Source of the DNA: ZC4RG20 sp963702105
GTDB lineage: Bacteria; Pseudomonadota; Gammaproteobacteria; Steroidobacterales; Rariloculaceae
Reading direction: 5' to 3'
Length of the DNA: 64,000 nucleotides
Assembly: GCA_963702105.1 (NCBI GenBank)
Contig: OY969712.1
Span: forward strand, 2,294,001-2,358,000
Positions 8,129 through 15,574 of the stretch are shown here, one piece after another. The translations under genes and the position numbers were made by a program. A model generated the notes under the pieces. It saw only the letters and a list, made by a program, of their open reading frames with translations. It searched no databases and was not told the DNA's origin. The stretch's first letter is position 1, and each line of letters begins with the position of its first letter.

Positions 8129-10936
8129 ATGTTCTCTGCCCTCGCCCGCTTGGCGGGTGCCCGTGTAACCGCCGCCGCAGCGGCCGCCGGCTGCCTGCTC
8201 ATGACGGGCCCGGGCATGGCCCAGTCCGCGCACGAGAGCGCCGAGGCCGGCACCGGCGCACCGCAGCTGAACCTGGCCTACGATCGTTTCACGCTCTCGA
8301 ACGGCCTCACGGTCATCGTCCACGAGGACCATAAGGCCCCCGTCGTGGCGATCAGCATCTTCTACCACGTCGGCTCGAAGAACGAGCCGACCGGCAAGGC
8401 CGGCTTCGCGCACCTGTTCGAGCACCTTATGTTCAACGGCTCGGAGAACTTCCACGGCGACTGGTTCACGCCGATGCAGAAGGTGGGCGCGACCGACATG
8501 AACGGTACGACCTCCTTCGACCGCACGAATTACTTCGAAACCGTGCCGACGACCGCGCTCGATCTCGCCCTTTGGATGGAATCCGATCGCATGGGGCACC
8601 TCGTCGGCGGCATTACGCAGGACGTGCTCGACGAGCAACGCGGAGTCGTCCAGAACGAGAAGCGCCAGGACGACAATCAGCCTTACGGGCGGCTCGAGTA
8701 TCCGCTGTTCGGCGGCTTGTTCCCGCCGGGCCACCCCTACCATCACACGACGATCGGCTCGATGGCCGACCTCAACGCGGCGTCCCTCGAGGACGTCAAG
8801 AACTGGTTCAAGACCTACTACGGCCCGAACAACGCCGTGATCGCGTTGGCCGGCGACATCGACGCGGCCACGGCCCGCGAGAAGGTCGAGCGCTACTTCG
8901 GCGATATTCCGCCGGGCCCGGCCGTGGACGTGGCCGAAACCTTGATTCCGGACCGCGATCACGACACGCGCGAGACGCAGTACGACGAGGTGCCTGCCGC
9001 GCTCGTCGACCGGGTCTGGGCCGTGCCGCCGCGCACGACGCGCGACGCCGCCCTGCTCGACCTCGCGGCCTCGATTCTCGGCAACGGCCGCAATTCTCGG
9101 CTCTATCTCGATCTCGTCTACAACCGTCAGGTCGCCTCGCAGGTCAACGTGGGCGTGAGCCCGCTCGAGCTCTCGAGCGTGTTCGACGCCACGGTCATCA
9201 TGAACCCCGATGAGCCCGCGAAGACCGCGAGCGACGCGCTCGACCGCATCGTCGCCAAGTTCCTCGAGGAGGGCCCGACGGCCGACGAGCTGCAGCGCGC
9301 GGTGACGGGCATCAACGCGAGCACGGTCCGGGGCCTCGAGAAGGTCGGCGGCTTCGGCGGGCAGGCCAGCATGCTCGCGCAGGGCCAGCTGTACGCGGGC
9401 GACCCGACGTTCATCGAGACCTACCTCAAGTGGATCAACACGGCGACGCCGGCAGACGTGCGCGACGCGGCGCGGCGCTGGCTCGGCGACGGCTGGCATC
9501 AGGTCGACGTGCTGCCGACGCCGAAGCTCTCCGCCGCCAAGACCGGCGTAGACCGCTCGAAGGGTCTGCCGCCGATTCCGACGCAGGTCCCGAAACTGCA
9601 CTTCCCCGCGATCCAGCAGACCACGCTCGACAACGGCATGCGCGTGATCCTGGCCGAGCGCCACTCGGTGCCGCTCGTCGAGTTCTCGATGCAGTTCGAC
9701 GCGGGCTACGCGGCCGATGCAGGCCGCAAGCTCGGCGTCGCGGAATTCGCGATGTCCATGCTGGACAAGGGCACGCGCGACCGCTCGGCGCTCGAGATCT
9801 CGGCCGAGGCCGACCGTCTCGGGGCGGACATTTCGGCGAATTCGACGCTCGATTCTTCGTTCGTGCATCTATCGGCATTGTCGAACCGGCTCGAGCCGTC
9901 CATCGACCTCTGGGCCGACGTCATTCGTAACCCGTCCTTCTCGAACGACGAAATCGAGCGGCTGCGCGGGCAGACCATCGCCGCCATCGCCCAGGAGAAG
10001 GCGGAGCCCGAGCAGCTCGCCCTGAGGCTGCTGCCGCCTGCGCTCTACGGTCCGAATCACGCCTACGGCGTGCCGTTCACGGGAACCGGAACGGTCGAGT
10101 CGGTCAAGTCGATCGGCCGGGACGACCTCGTGCGCTTCGATCACGACTGGCTCCGCCCCGACAACGCGACGCTCTTCGTCGTCGGCGATACGACGCTCGC
10201 CGCGCTCAAGCCCATGCTCGAGCACGCCTTCGACGGCTGGAAGGCACCTTCCGATCCGCTGCCGAGCAAGAACGTCGCCCCCGTGGCGCTGCCGAAGTCT
10301 CCGCGCATGATCCTCATCGACAAGCCGGGCTCGCCGCAGTCGCTGATCATGGCCGGCGAGGTGGCGCCGGGTCTCGGCACGGATCACGATGTCGCCATCG
10401 AAGCCATGAACGACGTTCTGGGCGGCGACTTTACTTCGCGCATCAACATGAATCTGCGAGAGGGCAAGCACTGGGCGTACGGGGCGCACACGTTCCTCGA
10501 AAGCGCCAAGGGCCCGCGCCCGTTCCTCGTCTACGCGCCGGTGCAGATCGACAAGACGGGCGCCTCCGTCGCCGAGCTCGTCAAGGAACTCAAGGACGTG
10601 TCGGGCGCGCGCCCGATCACCCAGCAGGAGATGAGCAGCGCCGTCGCGGGCGAGACGCGCGGCTTGCCGGGCCGCTTCCAGACGAACAACGCGGTCCTCG
10701 CGAGCCTCGTGAGCTCGTGGCGCTACGGCCGTCCGCTCGATTACGCAGCGACGCTCGAGCAGCGCTTCGAATCGCTGCAGGTCGGAGACCTCGAATCGGC
10801 CGCGCAGGAGATCGTGCATCCCGAAAGCCTGGTCTGGATCGTCGTCGGCGATTTGTCGAAGATCCGGCCGCAGATCGAGCAGCTCGGCATCGCGCCGATC
10901 GAGGTTTGGGACGACGACGGCCATGCCGTCCAGTGA
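8129..10936 (+). CDS. Exported M16 (pitrilysin-family) zinc metallopeptidase, two-domain
   Basis: Periplasmic insulinase-type protease of 935 aa. The signal peptide has core VTAAAAAAGCLLMTGPGMAQ. The N-terminal catalytic half carries the inverted zinc motif HLFEH (residues 95-99) with the distal glutamate in VVQNEKRQDDNQPYGRLEY. The second half, beginning near TTLDNGMRVILAE, lacks HxxEH, as is usual for the non-catalytic half of M16B proteins. The start at 8129 follows AAGGAG by 8 bases; upstream in-frame codons would add a non-signal extension. The sugar dehydrogenase gene begins ~60 bp downstream on the same strand. Likely substrates are small peptides or targeting peptides. Confidence 0.92.
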   Translation: MFSALARLAGARVTAAAAAAGCLLMTGPGMAQSAHESAEAGTGAPQLNLAYDRFTLSNGLTVIVHEDHKAPVVAISIFYHVGSKNEPTGKAGFAHLFEHLMFNGSENFHGDWFTPMQKVGATDMNGTTSFDRTNYFETVPTTALDLALWMESDRMGHLVGGITQDVLDEQRGVVQNEKRQDDNQPYGRLEYPLFGGLFPPGHPYHHTTIGSMADLNAASLEDVKNWFKTYYGPNNAVIALAGDIDAATAREKVERYFGDIPPGPAVDVAETLIPDRDHDTRETQYDEVPAALVDRVWAVPPRTTRDAALLDLAASILGNGRNSRLYLDLVYNRQVASQVNVGVSPLELSSVFDATVIMNPDEPAKTASDALDRIVAKFLEEGPTADELQRAVTGINASTVRGLEKVGGFGGQASMLAQGQLYAGDPTFIETYLKWINTATPADVRDAARRWLGDGWHQVDVLPTPKLSAAKTGVDRSKGLPPIPTQVPKLHFPAIQQTTLDNGMRVILAERHSVPLVEFSMQFDAGYAADAGRKLGVAEFAMSMLDKGTRDRSALEISAEADRLGADISANSTLDSSFVHLSALSNRLEPSIDLWADVIRNPSFSNDEIERLRGQTIAAIAQEKAEPEQLALRLLPPALYGPNHAYGVPFTGTGTVESVKSIGRDDLVRFDHDWLRPDNATLFVVGDTTLAALKPMLEHAFDGWKAPSDPLPSKNVAPVALPKSPRMILIDKPGSPQSLIMAGEVAPGLGTDHDVAIEAMNDVLGGDFTSRINMNLREGKHWAYGAHTFLESAKGPRPFLVYAPVQIDKTGASVAELVKELKDVSGARPITQQEMSSAVAGETRGLPGRFQTNNAVLASLVSSWRYGRPLDYAATLEQRFESLQVGDLESAAQEIVHPESLVWIVVGDLSKIRPQIEQLGIAPIEVWDDDGHAVQ

Positions 10937-10997
10937 CGAGCGTCTCGAAGAGATTTACAAGCACAACAATGACCCGTTCCGGGAGGAGGTTCGCAGC

Positions 10998-12275
10998 ATG
11001 AGTCTCAATTCTTCTGTCGCGCGCGCGCGCCGCGCGCGCATCGCGGGGGCCGCAGGGCCGCTCGCAGTCCTGATCGCCGCCGCGCTCGGCGCCGGCGCCG
11101 CCCACGCCCAGCACAAGGTGCCGTTCAAGAACGGGATCCCGGTCGCCCCGCAGGGCCTCGCCAACAAGAAGCTGCCCCCCGGGCCCTTCGTCTACCCCAC
11201 CGGCGAGGGCATGGATATCCGGGTCGTGGTCGTGACCCACGGGCTCGTCTACCCGTGGAGCCTCGCGTTCCTGCCCGACGGCACGATGCTCGTCACCGAA
11301 AGGCGCGGCACGCTGCAGCACGTCCACCCCGACGGCAAGATCGATCCGCAGCCCGTCGGGGGTACGCCGGCCTCGTTCTGGCAAATGCCCTCGGGCCTGC
11401 CGGGCTCCGTCCATGGCTACATGGACGTCGTGCTGCACCCGAATTTTGCTGAGAACAAGCTCGTCTATCTGAGTTACACGAAGCCGCTCGGCGACGGCAA
11501 GAACGGCCTCGCGATCGGCCGCGGCCGGTGGAACGGCCACGCGCTCGAAGACTTCCAGGACATCTTCGTCGCCCGCGACGGCACGGGCGGGCCCTCGCGC
11601 ATCGCCTTCGACCGCGAGGGCTATCTGTACTTCACGACGGGCGAAGGCGCCTCCGAGGACCCTGGCAGCTACGCCGGTAAGGTCCTGCGACTCAAGGACG
11701 ACGGCAGCGTCCCGAACGACAACCCGTTCGTCGGTAAGGCTGGCTACAAGCCGGAGATCTACACGCTTGGCCACCGCAGCTCGCTGGGGCTCGCGCTGCA
11801 GCCCGGCACGAACGTCATGTGGGAGAACGAGAACGGCCCGAACGGCGGTGACGAGGTCAACATCCTGAAGCCCGGCAAGGATTACGGCTGGCCCAAGGTC
11901 AGCCTCGGGCGGGATTACCAGGGCCCGTGGCACTCGGGCGAGCCGACGGTCGCGGGCTACGAGGCGCCCGTCGTGTACTGGACGCCCTCGATCGCGCTCT
12001 CCGGAATGACGTTCTACACGGGCGACAAGCTTGCGAAGTGGAAGGGCGATCTGTTCGTCGGCGGACTGCGCAAGGGCGAGATCCCGGGCACGGGCGAGCT
12101 CGACCGCGTGCTGCTCAACGAGAACATGCAGGAGCTGCGGCGCGAGTCGCTGCTGACGGACCTGCGCCAGCGCATCCGCGACGTGCGGCAAGGGCCTGAC
12201 GGCCTGCTGTACGTGCTGACGGACGAGCAGGAAGGCGCGCTGCTCAGGATCGAGCCGGCCGACGCGCCGAACTGA
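10998..12275 (+). CDS. Exported PQQ-dependent aldose sugar dehydrogenase (GSDH/YliI family)
   Basis: Soluble periplasmic quinoprotein that oxidises the C1 hydroxyl of sugars to lactones. A signal peptide (LAVLIAAALGAGAAHAQ) precedes a six-bladed propeller with family phrases HGLVYPWSLAFLPDGTMLVTER, GGPSRIAFDREGYLYFTTGE, LGHRSSLGLALQPGT, ENGPNGGDEVNILKPGKDYGWP and GGLRKGEI. Length ~425 aa is typical. The ATG at 10998 follows GGGAGGAGG; a longer start at 10923 would bury the signal peptide. With the partial dehydrogenase at the left edge it makes two quinoproteins in the window, but no PQQ biosynthesis gene is here. Confidence 0.9.
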   Translation: MSLNSSVARARRARIAGAAGPLAVLIAAALGAGAAHAQHKVPFKNGIPVAPQGLANKKLPPGPFVYPTGEGMDIRVVVVTHGLVYPWSLAFLPDGTMLVTERRGTLQHVHPDGKIDPQPVGGTPASFWQMPSGLPGSVHGYMDVVLHPNFAENKLVYLSYTKPLGDGKNGLAIGRGRWNGHALEDFQDIFVARDGTGGPSRIAFDREGYLYFTTGEGASEDPGSYAGKVLRLKDDGSVPNDNPFVGKAGYKPEIYTLGHRSSLGLALQPGTNVMWENENGPNGGDEVNILKPGKDYGWPKVSLGRDYQGPWHSGEPTVAGYEAPVVYWTPSIALSGMTFYTGDKLAKWKGDLFVGGLRKGEIPGTGELDRVLLNENMQELRRESLLTDLRQRIRDVRQGPDGLLYVLTDEQEGALLRIEPADAPN

Positions 12276-12327
12276 CGGCCGCGGGGCGTCCCGCTGAAGA
12301 CCGCTGGGCGCCCCGCCCTTCATCCCC

Positions 12328-12352
12328 CCGAGCCGTGGTATGCACGGCTCGG
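12328..12352. terminator. Perfect 10-bp stem-loop after the sugar dehydrogenase gene
   Basis: CCGAGCCGTG (12328-12337), loop GTATG, CACGGCTCGG (12343-12352). It lies between the ends of the plus-strand sugar dehydrogenase gene and the minus-strand anti-sigma gene. There is no T-tract on either side, so it is a candidate rather than a proven terminator. Confidence 0.5.
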
Positions 12353-12498
12353 CGGTGCAGCGCCGATGCGCCGCAGGATGCCGTTGCCGCCCCTCGGCTC
12401 ATGACGCCTGTGCCACCCCTCGGTCGCGAAATATTCCGGCGTGATGCGCGCCTGCAGCCAAAGCTCGGAGCTGAGTCGCCCCCGGGAGGAAGAAGACG

Positions 12499-12741
12499 TT
12501 ACATCGCCCGCTCGAGGGCCTCCTTGATTCGTGCACGCGCCTGCGCTCCGAGCGCCGCCTCGGACCCCTGCGGCTCCGCCGCTCCCCGGCAGGCGCCGCG
12601 CAGAAACCGCAGCTGCTCGCCGTAGGCGCGGCACAGTCTGCACATGAGCAAGTGCCAGCGCAGCCCCAGGCGCGCTCGCGGCGGCAGCGGCTCCTCGAGC
12701 TCACGCGAAAGCCTTGCGGCGGCTTGCCTGCAACTCAGCAT
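12499..12741 (-). CDS. Small zinc-finger anti-sigma factor-like protein (zf-HC2 type)
   Basis: An 80-aa cytoplasmic protein directly downstream of the ECF sigma gene (3 bp gap). It begins MLSCRQAAARLSRELEEPL and continues with HLLMCRLCRAY, giving the Cys...His-x3-Cys-x2-Cys arrangement of zinc-binding anti-sigma domains, followed by a helical, Arg/Ala-rich tail with no membrane segment. Position and motif suggest it binds and restrains the sigma factor. Such soluble short forms usually sense cytoplasmic redox or metal state. The signal here is not known. Confidence 0.8.
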   Translation of the reverse strand: MLSCRQAAARLSRELEEPLPPRARLGLRWHLLMCRLCRAYGEQLRFLRGACRGAAEPQGSEAALGAQARARIKEALERAM

Positions 12742-12744
12742 GCC

Positions 12745-13347
12745 TCACTCCTTCCCGAACCAGTTGACCTCGAGACACCGACGCAGGCGTTGCCGCGCCC
12801 GCGACAGCATGACCCAGACATTGTTCGGCGTCGTCTCCAGCGTCGCCGCGAGGGCCTTCGTATCGAGGCCTTCCAGCTCCCTTAGCAGGAAGGGCCCGCG
12901 CAGCGAGTCCGGCAGACGGTCCGTGCACGCGTCGAAGATCTTCCAGAACTCGCGTCGCTCGAGTGCGGCCTCGGGCGACGGCCACGGAGCAGGCGGATGC
13001 CGCCAACGTCCCCGCTCGTCGAACGGGCCGCCGCTCGGCTCCTCTTCGAAGGCCTCTTGGTCCCACAGGGCACGCTCGCGCCCGAGGGCACGATAGTAGT
13101 CGAGCAGCTTGTGACGCAGGATGCCGACGAGCCACGTGCGCTCGCTCGAGCCGCCGCGGAACGCGGCAGCGGACTTCACGGCCGCGAGCAGCGTCTCCTG
13201 CACGAGGTCCTCGGCGGCGGCTCGATTCCGAACGCGCGCGAGCGCATAGCCGAACAGCGCATCGCCGTGCCGATCGACCCAATCGGCGGGCGAGGTCTCT
13301 CGCGCGGCCTCGGTCCCACCGGTCGGCGAAGCGGCGGCCCGCGTCAC
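12745..13347 (-). CDS. ECF (sigma-70 family) RNA polymerase sigma factor
   Basis: A 200-aa extracytoplasmic-function sigma factor. Region 2 is WVDRHGDALFGYALARVRN...EDLVQETLLAAV with FRGGSSERTWLVGILRHKLLDYYR; region 4 is LPDSLRGPFLLRELEGLDTKALAATLETTPNNVWVMLSRARQRLRR. The start is a GTG whose bases overlap the TGA of the cupredoxin gene (GTGA), so translation is coupled. The next gene is its putative anti-sigma. The long frame extending further upstream is out-of-frame readthrough of the cupredoxin gene and low-complexity DNA, and is not used. Target promoters are unknown. Confidence 0.92.
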   Translation of the reverse strand: MTRAAASPTGGTEAARETSPADWVDRHGDALFGYALARVRNRAAAEDLVQETLLAAVKSAAAFRGGSSERTWLVGILRHKLLDYYRALGRERALWDQEAFEEEPSGGPFDERGRWRHPPAPWPSPEAALERREFWKIFDACTDRLPDSLRGPFLLRELEGLDTKALAATLETTPNNVWVMLSRARQRLRRCLEVNWFGKE

Positions 13348-13880
13348 CGGACCTCCAGGGTCGCGCGCATCCCGGCATCCGCATGGCCCGGCACGGCGCA
13401 AACGATTGCGTAGTGCCCGGGCGGCGGCGCGGCAAATTCGAGGGTCGTCTCCTGGCCCGACTGGATCGTCTGCGTTGCGAGGCCCAGCGCGGCGATCGTG
13501 ACGTTGTGCGCGAGCAGGCCTTCGTTGTGAAACTCGATCTCGACGCGTCTGCCGTGCTGCACGACCAGCGTCTCGGGCGAAAAGGCAAACTCGCGGGCGG
13601 TCAGCACGACGGTCTGGCTCTTCGCTTTCGGGTTCGCATCCGCTTCCCGCGCAGACGCGCGGGTCCGGCTTTCGACGTGCGGCCCGTCGGCCGCTGCCGG
13701 CCCCGGCATCGCAGCGCTCGCGACCGCCGCGCCGGCCGCGAGCGCGGCCGAAAGCAGAGGCCGCAACCGCCGCAGCCGCCGCAGCCGCCGCAGCCGCCGC
13801 AGCCGCCGCAGGAATTGCGGACGAGCTAGGGACACCCACGGTCCCGAGGCGGGCCCCTCGAATCGGGGCGAGCGGTGCAT
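13344..13880 (-). CDS. Exported cupredoxin (plastocyanin/azurin-like blue copper protein)
   Basis: A 178-aa periplasmic type 1 copper protein. The copper ligands are visible: His in HNVTIAALGL, then Cys, His and Met in CAVPGHADAGM near the C-terminus. The strands VVLTAREFAFSPETLVVQHG and VEIEFHNEG are typical of the fold. The signal peptide is unusual: its basic n-region is five copies of LRR encoded by a 9-bp tandem repeat. The ATG overlaps the previous gene's stop as TGATG. Operon with an ECF sigma/anti-sigma pair suggests a copper or redox-stress output, or a sensory role; this is inference. Confidence 0.88.
   Translation of the reverse strand: MHRSPRFEGPASGPWVSLARPQFLRRLRRLRRLRRLRRLRPLLSAALAAGAAVASAAMPGPAAADGPHVESRTRASAREADANPKAKSQTVVLTAREFAFSPETLVVQHGRRVEIEFHNEGLLAHNVTIAALGLATQTIQSGQETTLEFAAPPPGHYAIVCAVPGHADAGMRATLEVR
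13767..13811. repeat. Tandem 9-bp repeat, five perfect copies, in the cupredoxin signal peptide
   Basis: CCGCCGCAG repeated five times without error (45 bp). On the coding strand each unit is CTGCGGCGG, encoding Leu-Arg-Arg. Because the unit is nine bases, copy-number changes keep the frame but lengthen or shorten the positive n-region of the signal peptide. Confidence 0.95.
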
Positions 13881-14827
13881 CACTCGACGATCTCGTCCTG
13901 CTCGAACATCACGTGCATGAAGGGTTGCATCTTCCCGTTCGGCAGCTTGAAGGCCGTCGGCACGGGCGCGTAGCGCGGCCCCTTCGGCGCTGGCTCGATC
14001 GGCAGAACCATGAGATGCGTGTGATGCAACTGACCCGGAAACTCCCTGTCTTCGGGCTTCAGCGGCAAGTCCTTCTGAAACACCAGATGATAGTTTCGAT
14101 CGCGCACGGGCTCCGTGGTCATGAGATGAATCATGCGCTTGCCGACGGGCTTGCCGTTGATCGAGATCGTGCCGACGCCCCAAAATGCCGCATAGGTCTT
14201 GACCTCGGGCATCAGGGGCGAGCCCGTGCCGGTCGCCCCATGGTGCACGGAGTCGATCATGACGCCGCCCTGTGTTTCGTAGCCGGGCAGCGGCGGCTGT
14301 ATGACCTCGGCGAGGACGACGCGGTACATATTCCCTGCGGGGTCTTTGAATTCGGCCGTCATTTTAGCCTTGTCCGGCGTGTCTGCCGGCGGCCCCTTCT
14401 GGTCCTTTTCCACGTAGTCGTCGAACTCGGCGTCGAAGCTGCCCGAGACAATGCGAGCGCGGTCGCTGAACGGGTTGGGGGTCTCGAGCACCCAGCCGCC
14501 GTCCGCCGTCTTCGTCCGCGCCGAGAGCGGCAGGCCGACGAGAAACGGCACATGCTCGAGCAAATCCGGGATCGTCGGCGGATAGTGTCCCTGCCGGGCC
14601 TGCTCGATCTTCGGCGCGAGCAGCATCTGCGGATGCGCCGGGGTCCCGAACACCGACGGATCGAGCTTGCGCGGTCCAGGCAGGACCCAATAGACGATTT
14701 TGCCGGGCGCCTGCTTCACGATGCGCGTCTTTTCCGGAGACTGTGCGATGGCCGCTCCGGCCGCCCCGAACGCGGCCGCAATGGCCAACGCCGCCGCAAA
14801 CCGCTCTTGGGCTCGTATCTTTCTCAA
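13880..14827 (-). CDS. Exported protein of unknown function heading the cupredoxin/ECF operon
   Basis: A 315-aa protein with a signal peptide (FAAALAIAAAFGAAGAAIAQ). I do not recognise the family. It has no transmembrane segment after the signal peptide and no nucleotide-binding motif. The C-terminal third is rich in His and Met (HLMTTEPVRDRNYH, LHHTHLMVLP, MQPFMHVMFEQDE), which could suit metal binding. The start is TTG, supported by GAGGAG 9 bases upstream; no in-frame ATG is better placed. Its stop overlaps the cupredoxin ATG, so the two proteins are made together and may function together in the periplasm. Confidence 0.75.
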   Translation of the reverse strand: MRKIRAQERFAAALAIAAAFGAAGAAIAQSPEKTRIVKQAPGKIVYWVLPGPRKLDPSVFGTPAHPQMLLAPKIEQARQGHYPPTIPDLLEHVPFLVGLPLSARTKTADGGWVLETPNPFSDRARIVSGSFDAEFDDYVEKDQKGPPADTPDKAKMTAEFKDPAGNMYRVVLAEVIQPPLPGYETQGGVMIDSVHHGATGTGSPLMPEVKTYAAFWGVGTISINGKPVGKRMIHLMTTEPVRDRNYHLVFQKDLPLKPEDREFPGQLHHTHLMVLPIEPAPKGPRYAPVPTAFKLPNGKMQPFMHVMFEQDEIVE

Positions 14828-14883
14828 CGTCTTCTCCTCGTCCGTTCACAAGAAGGGCTGCGGGCCCTTCACCATCGGCTTTG

Positions 14884-14907
14884 AAAAAGGGCTCTGACCC
14901 CTATTTG
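14884..14907. repeat. Dispersed GGGGTCAGAGCCC element, copy 3
   Basis: AAAAAGGGCTCTGACCCC followed by TATTTG, in the divergent region between the unknown exported gene and the SnoaL-like gene. A separate short inverted repeat, GAAGGGC-TGCGG-GCCCTTC, lies at about 14852-14870, perhaps a degraded partner arm. Confidence 0.7.
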
Positions 14908-15002
14908 TCGTGACCGGAGGGCGCGGAGAATTATTTCAGCGTACACTGCTTGCAACGTCGTCCCGAGAAGACGGCGCATCCACACAAGGGGAGATTGATC
15001 TA

Positions 15003-15482
15003 ATGAAGATACTGACTGGCGCTGTTGCGTTCCTTGCCCTTTCCGCCGCGGCGCAGGCCGCCGAGCCCGTCGTGCCGATGCCGGCCTCCGAGCAGGCCGC
15101 GATGCTCAAGAGCGACGATCCGCAACTCGCCGCCAACAAGAAGGTGGTCTTCGATATGTGGCGCGCGTTCCTGACGGCCCACCACATCGAGGCCGCGGAT
15201 CAGTACCTGGCGCCCGAGTACCACCAGCACAATCCCAACGCCGTGACGGGCCGTGAAGGTGTGAAGGCCTACTTCAGCGCGCGGCACATGAAGCCGACGC
15301 CGATTCCGGACACGATCCCGGGGCTCGTCTCGATCGTCGCCGAAGGCGACCTCGTCGTCGTCGCGCGCAGGGACGACCATAAGGACAAGGAAGGGAAGCC
15401 TTACACCACGACGTGGTTCGACATGTTCCGGGTCAAGGACGGCAAGATCGTTGAGCACTGGGACAACGCCCTGAAGCCGTAG
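15003..15482 (+). CDS. Exported SnoaL-like/NTF2-fold protein
   Basis: A 159-aa protein with a clean signal peptide (MKILTGAVAFLALSAAAQAA) and a SnoaL-like cone fold. Characteristic parts are KKVVFDMWRAFLTAHHIEAADQYLAPEYHQHNPN, GREGVKAYFSARH, VVVARRDD and the closing TWFDMFRVKDGKIVEHWDN, quoted in pieces across residues 45-155. Family members are isomerases, cyclases or ligand-binding proteins; the substrate cannot be told. The ATG follows AAGGGGAG. It is transcribed alone and ends just before the terminator it shares with the converging TonB receptor gene. Confidence 0.85.
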   Translation: MKILTGAVAFLALSAAAQAAEPVVPMPASEQAAMLKSDDPQLAANKKVVFDMWRAFLTAHHIEAADQYLAPEYHQHNPNAVTGREGVKAYFSARHMKPTPIPDTIPGLVSIVAEGDLVVVARRDDHKDKEGKPYTTTWFDMFRVKDGKIVEHWDNALKP

Positions 15483-15527
15483 ATCGACGGCGGCCCGAGA
15501 CGGGCTGCGACCCGAAATCTCATACCC

Positions 15528-15567
15528 AAAAAAAAGCGCCGGCGGTCCATGCCGCCGGCGCAGTTTT
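15528..15567 (-). terminator. Intrinsic terminator of the TonB receptor gene (possibly bidirectional)
   Basis: Stem GCGCCGGCGG (15536-15545), loop TCCATG, CCGCCGGCGC (15552-15561). On the minus strand it is followed by eight U residues (plus-strand A run at 15528-15535), a classic rho-independent terminator. On the plus strand the trailing AGTTTT is a weaker U-tract that may also serve the SnoaL-like gene. Confidence 0.9.
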
Positions 15568-15574
15568 GACGAGA

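Noticed and set aside
7877..9868. 663-codon open frame on the minus strand opposite the M16 protease
   Set aside because: Arg/His/Val-rich translation without domains; it is the mirror of a well-supported gene, as expected in GC-rich DNA.
13767..13811. LRR string as a leucine-rich-repeat domain
   Set aside because: The Leu-Arg-Arg units are three residues long and come from a DNA microsatellite in a signal peptide, not from 20-30-residue LRR repeats.
13348..13839. Long N-terminal extension of the ECF sigma frame, with a poly-Ala start
   Set aside because: It is the cupredoxin gene and its 9-bp repeat read in another frame; the GTG at 13347 gives a normal-length sigma factor.
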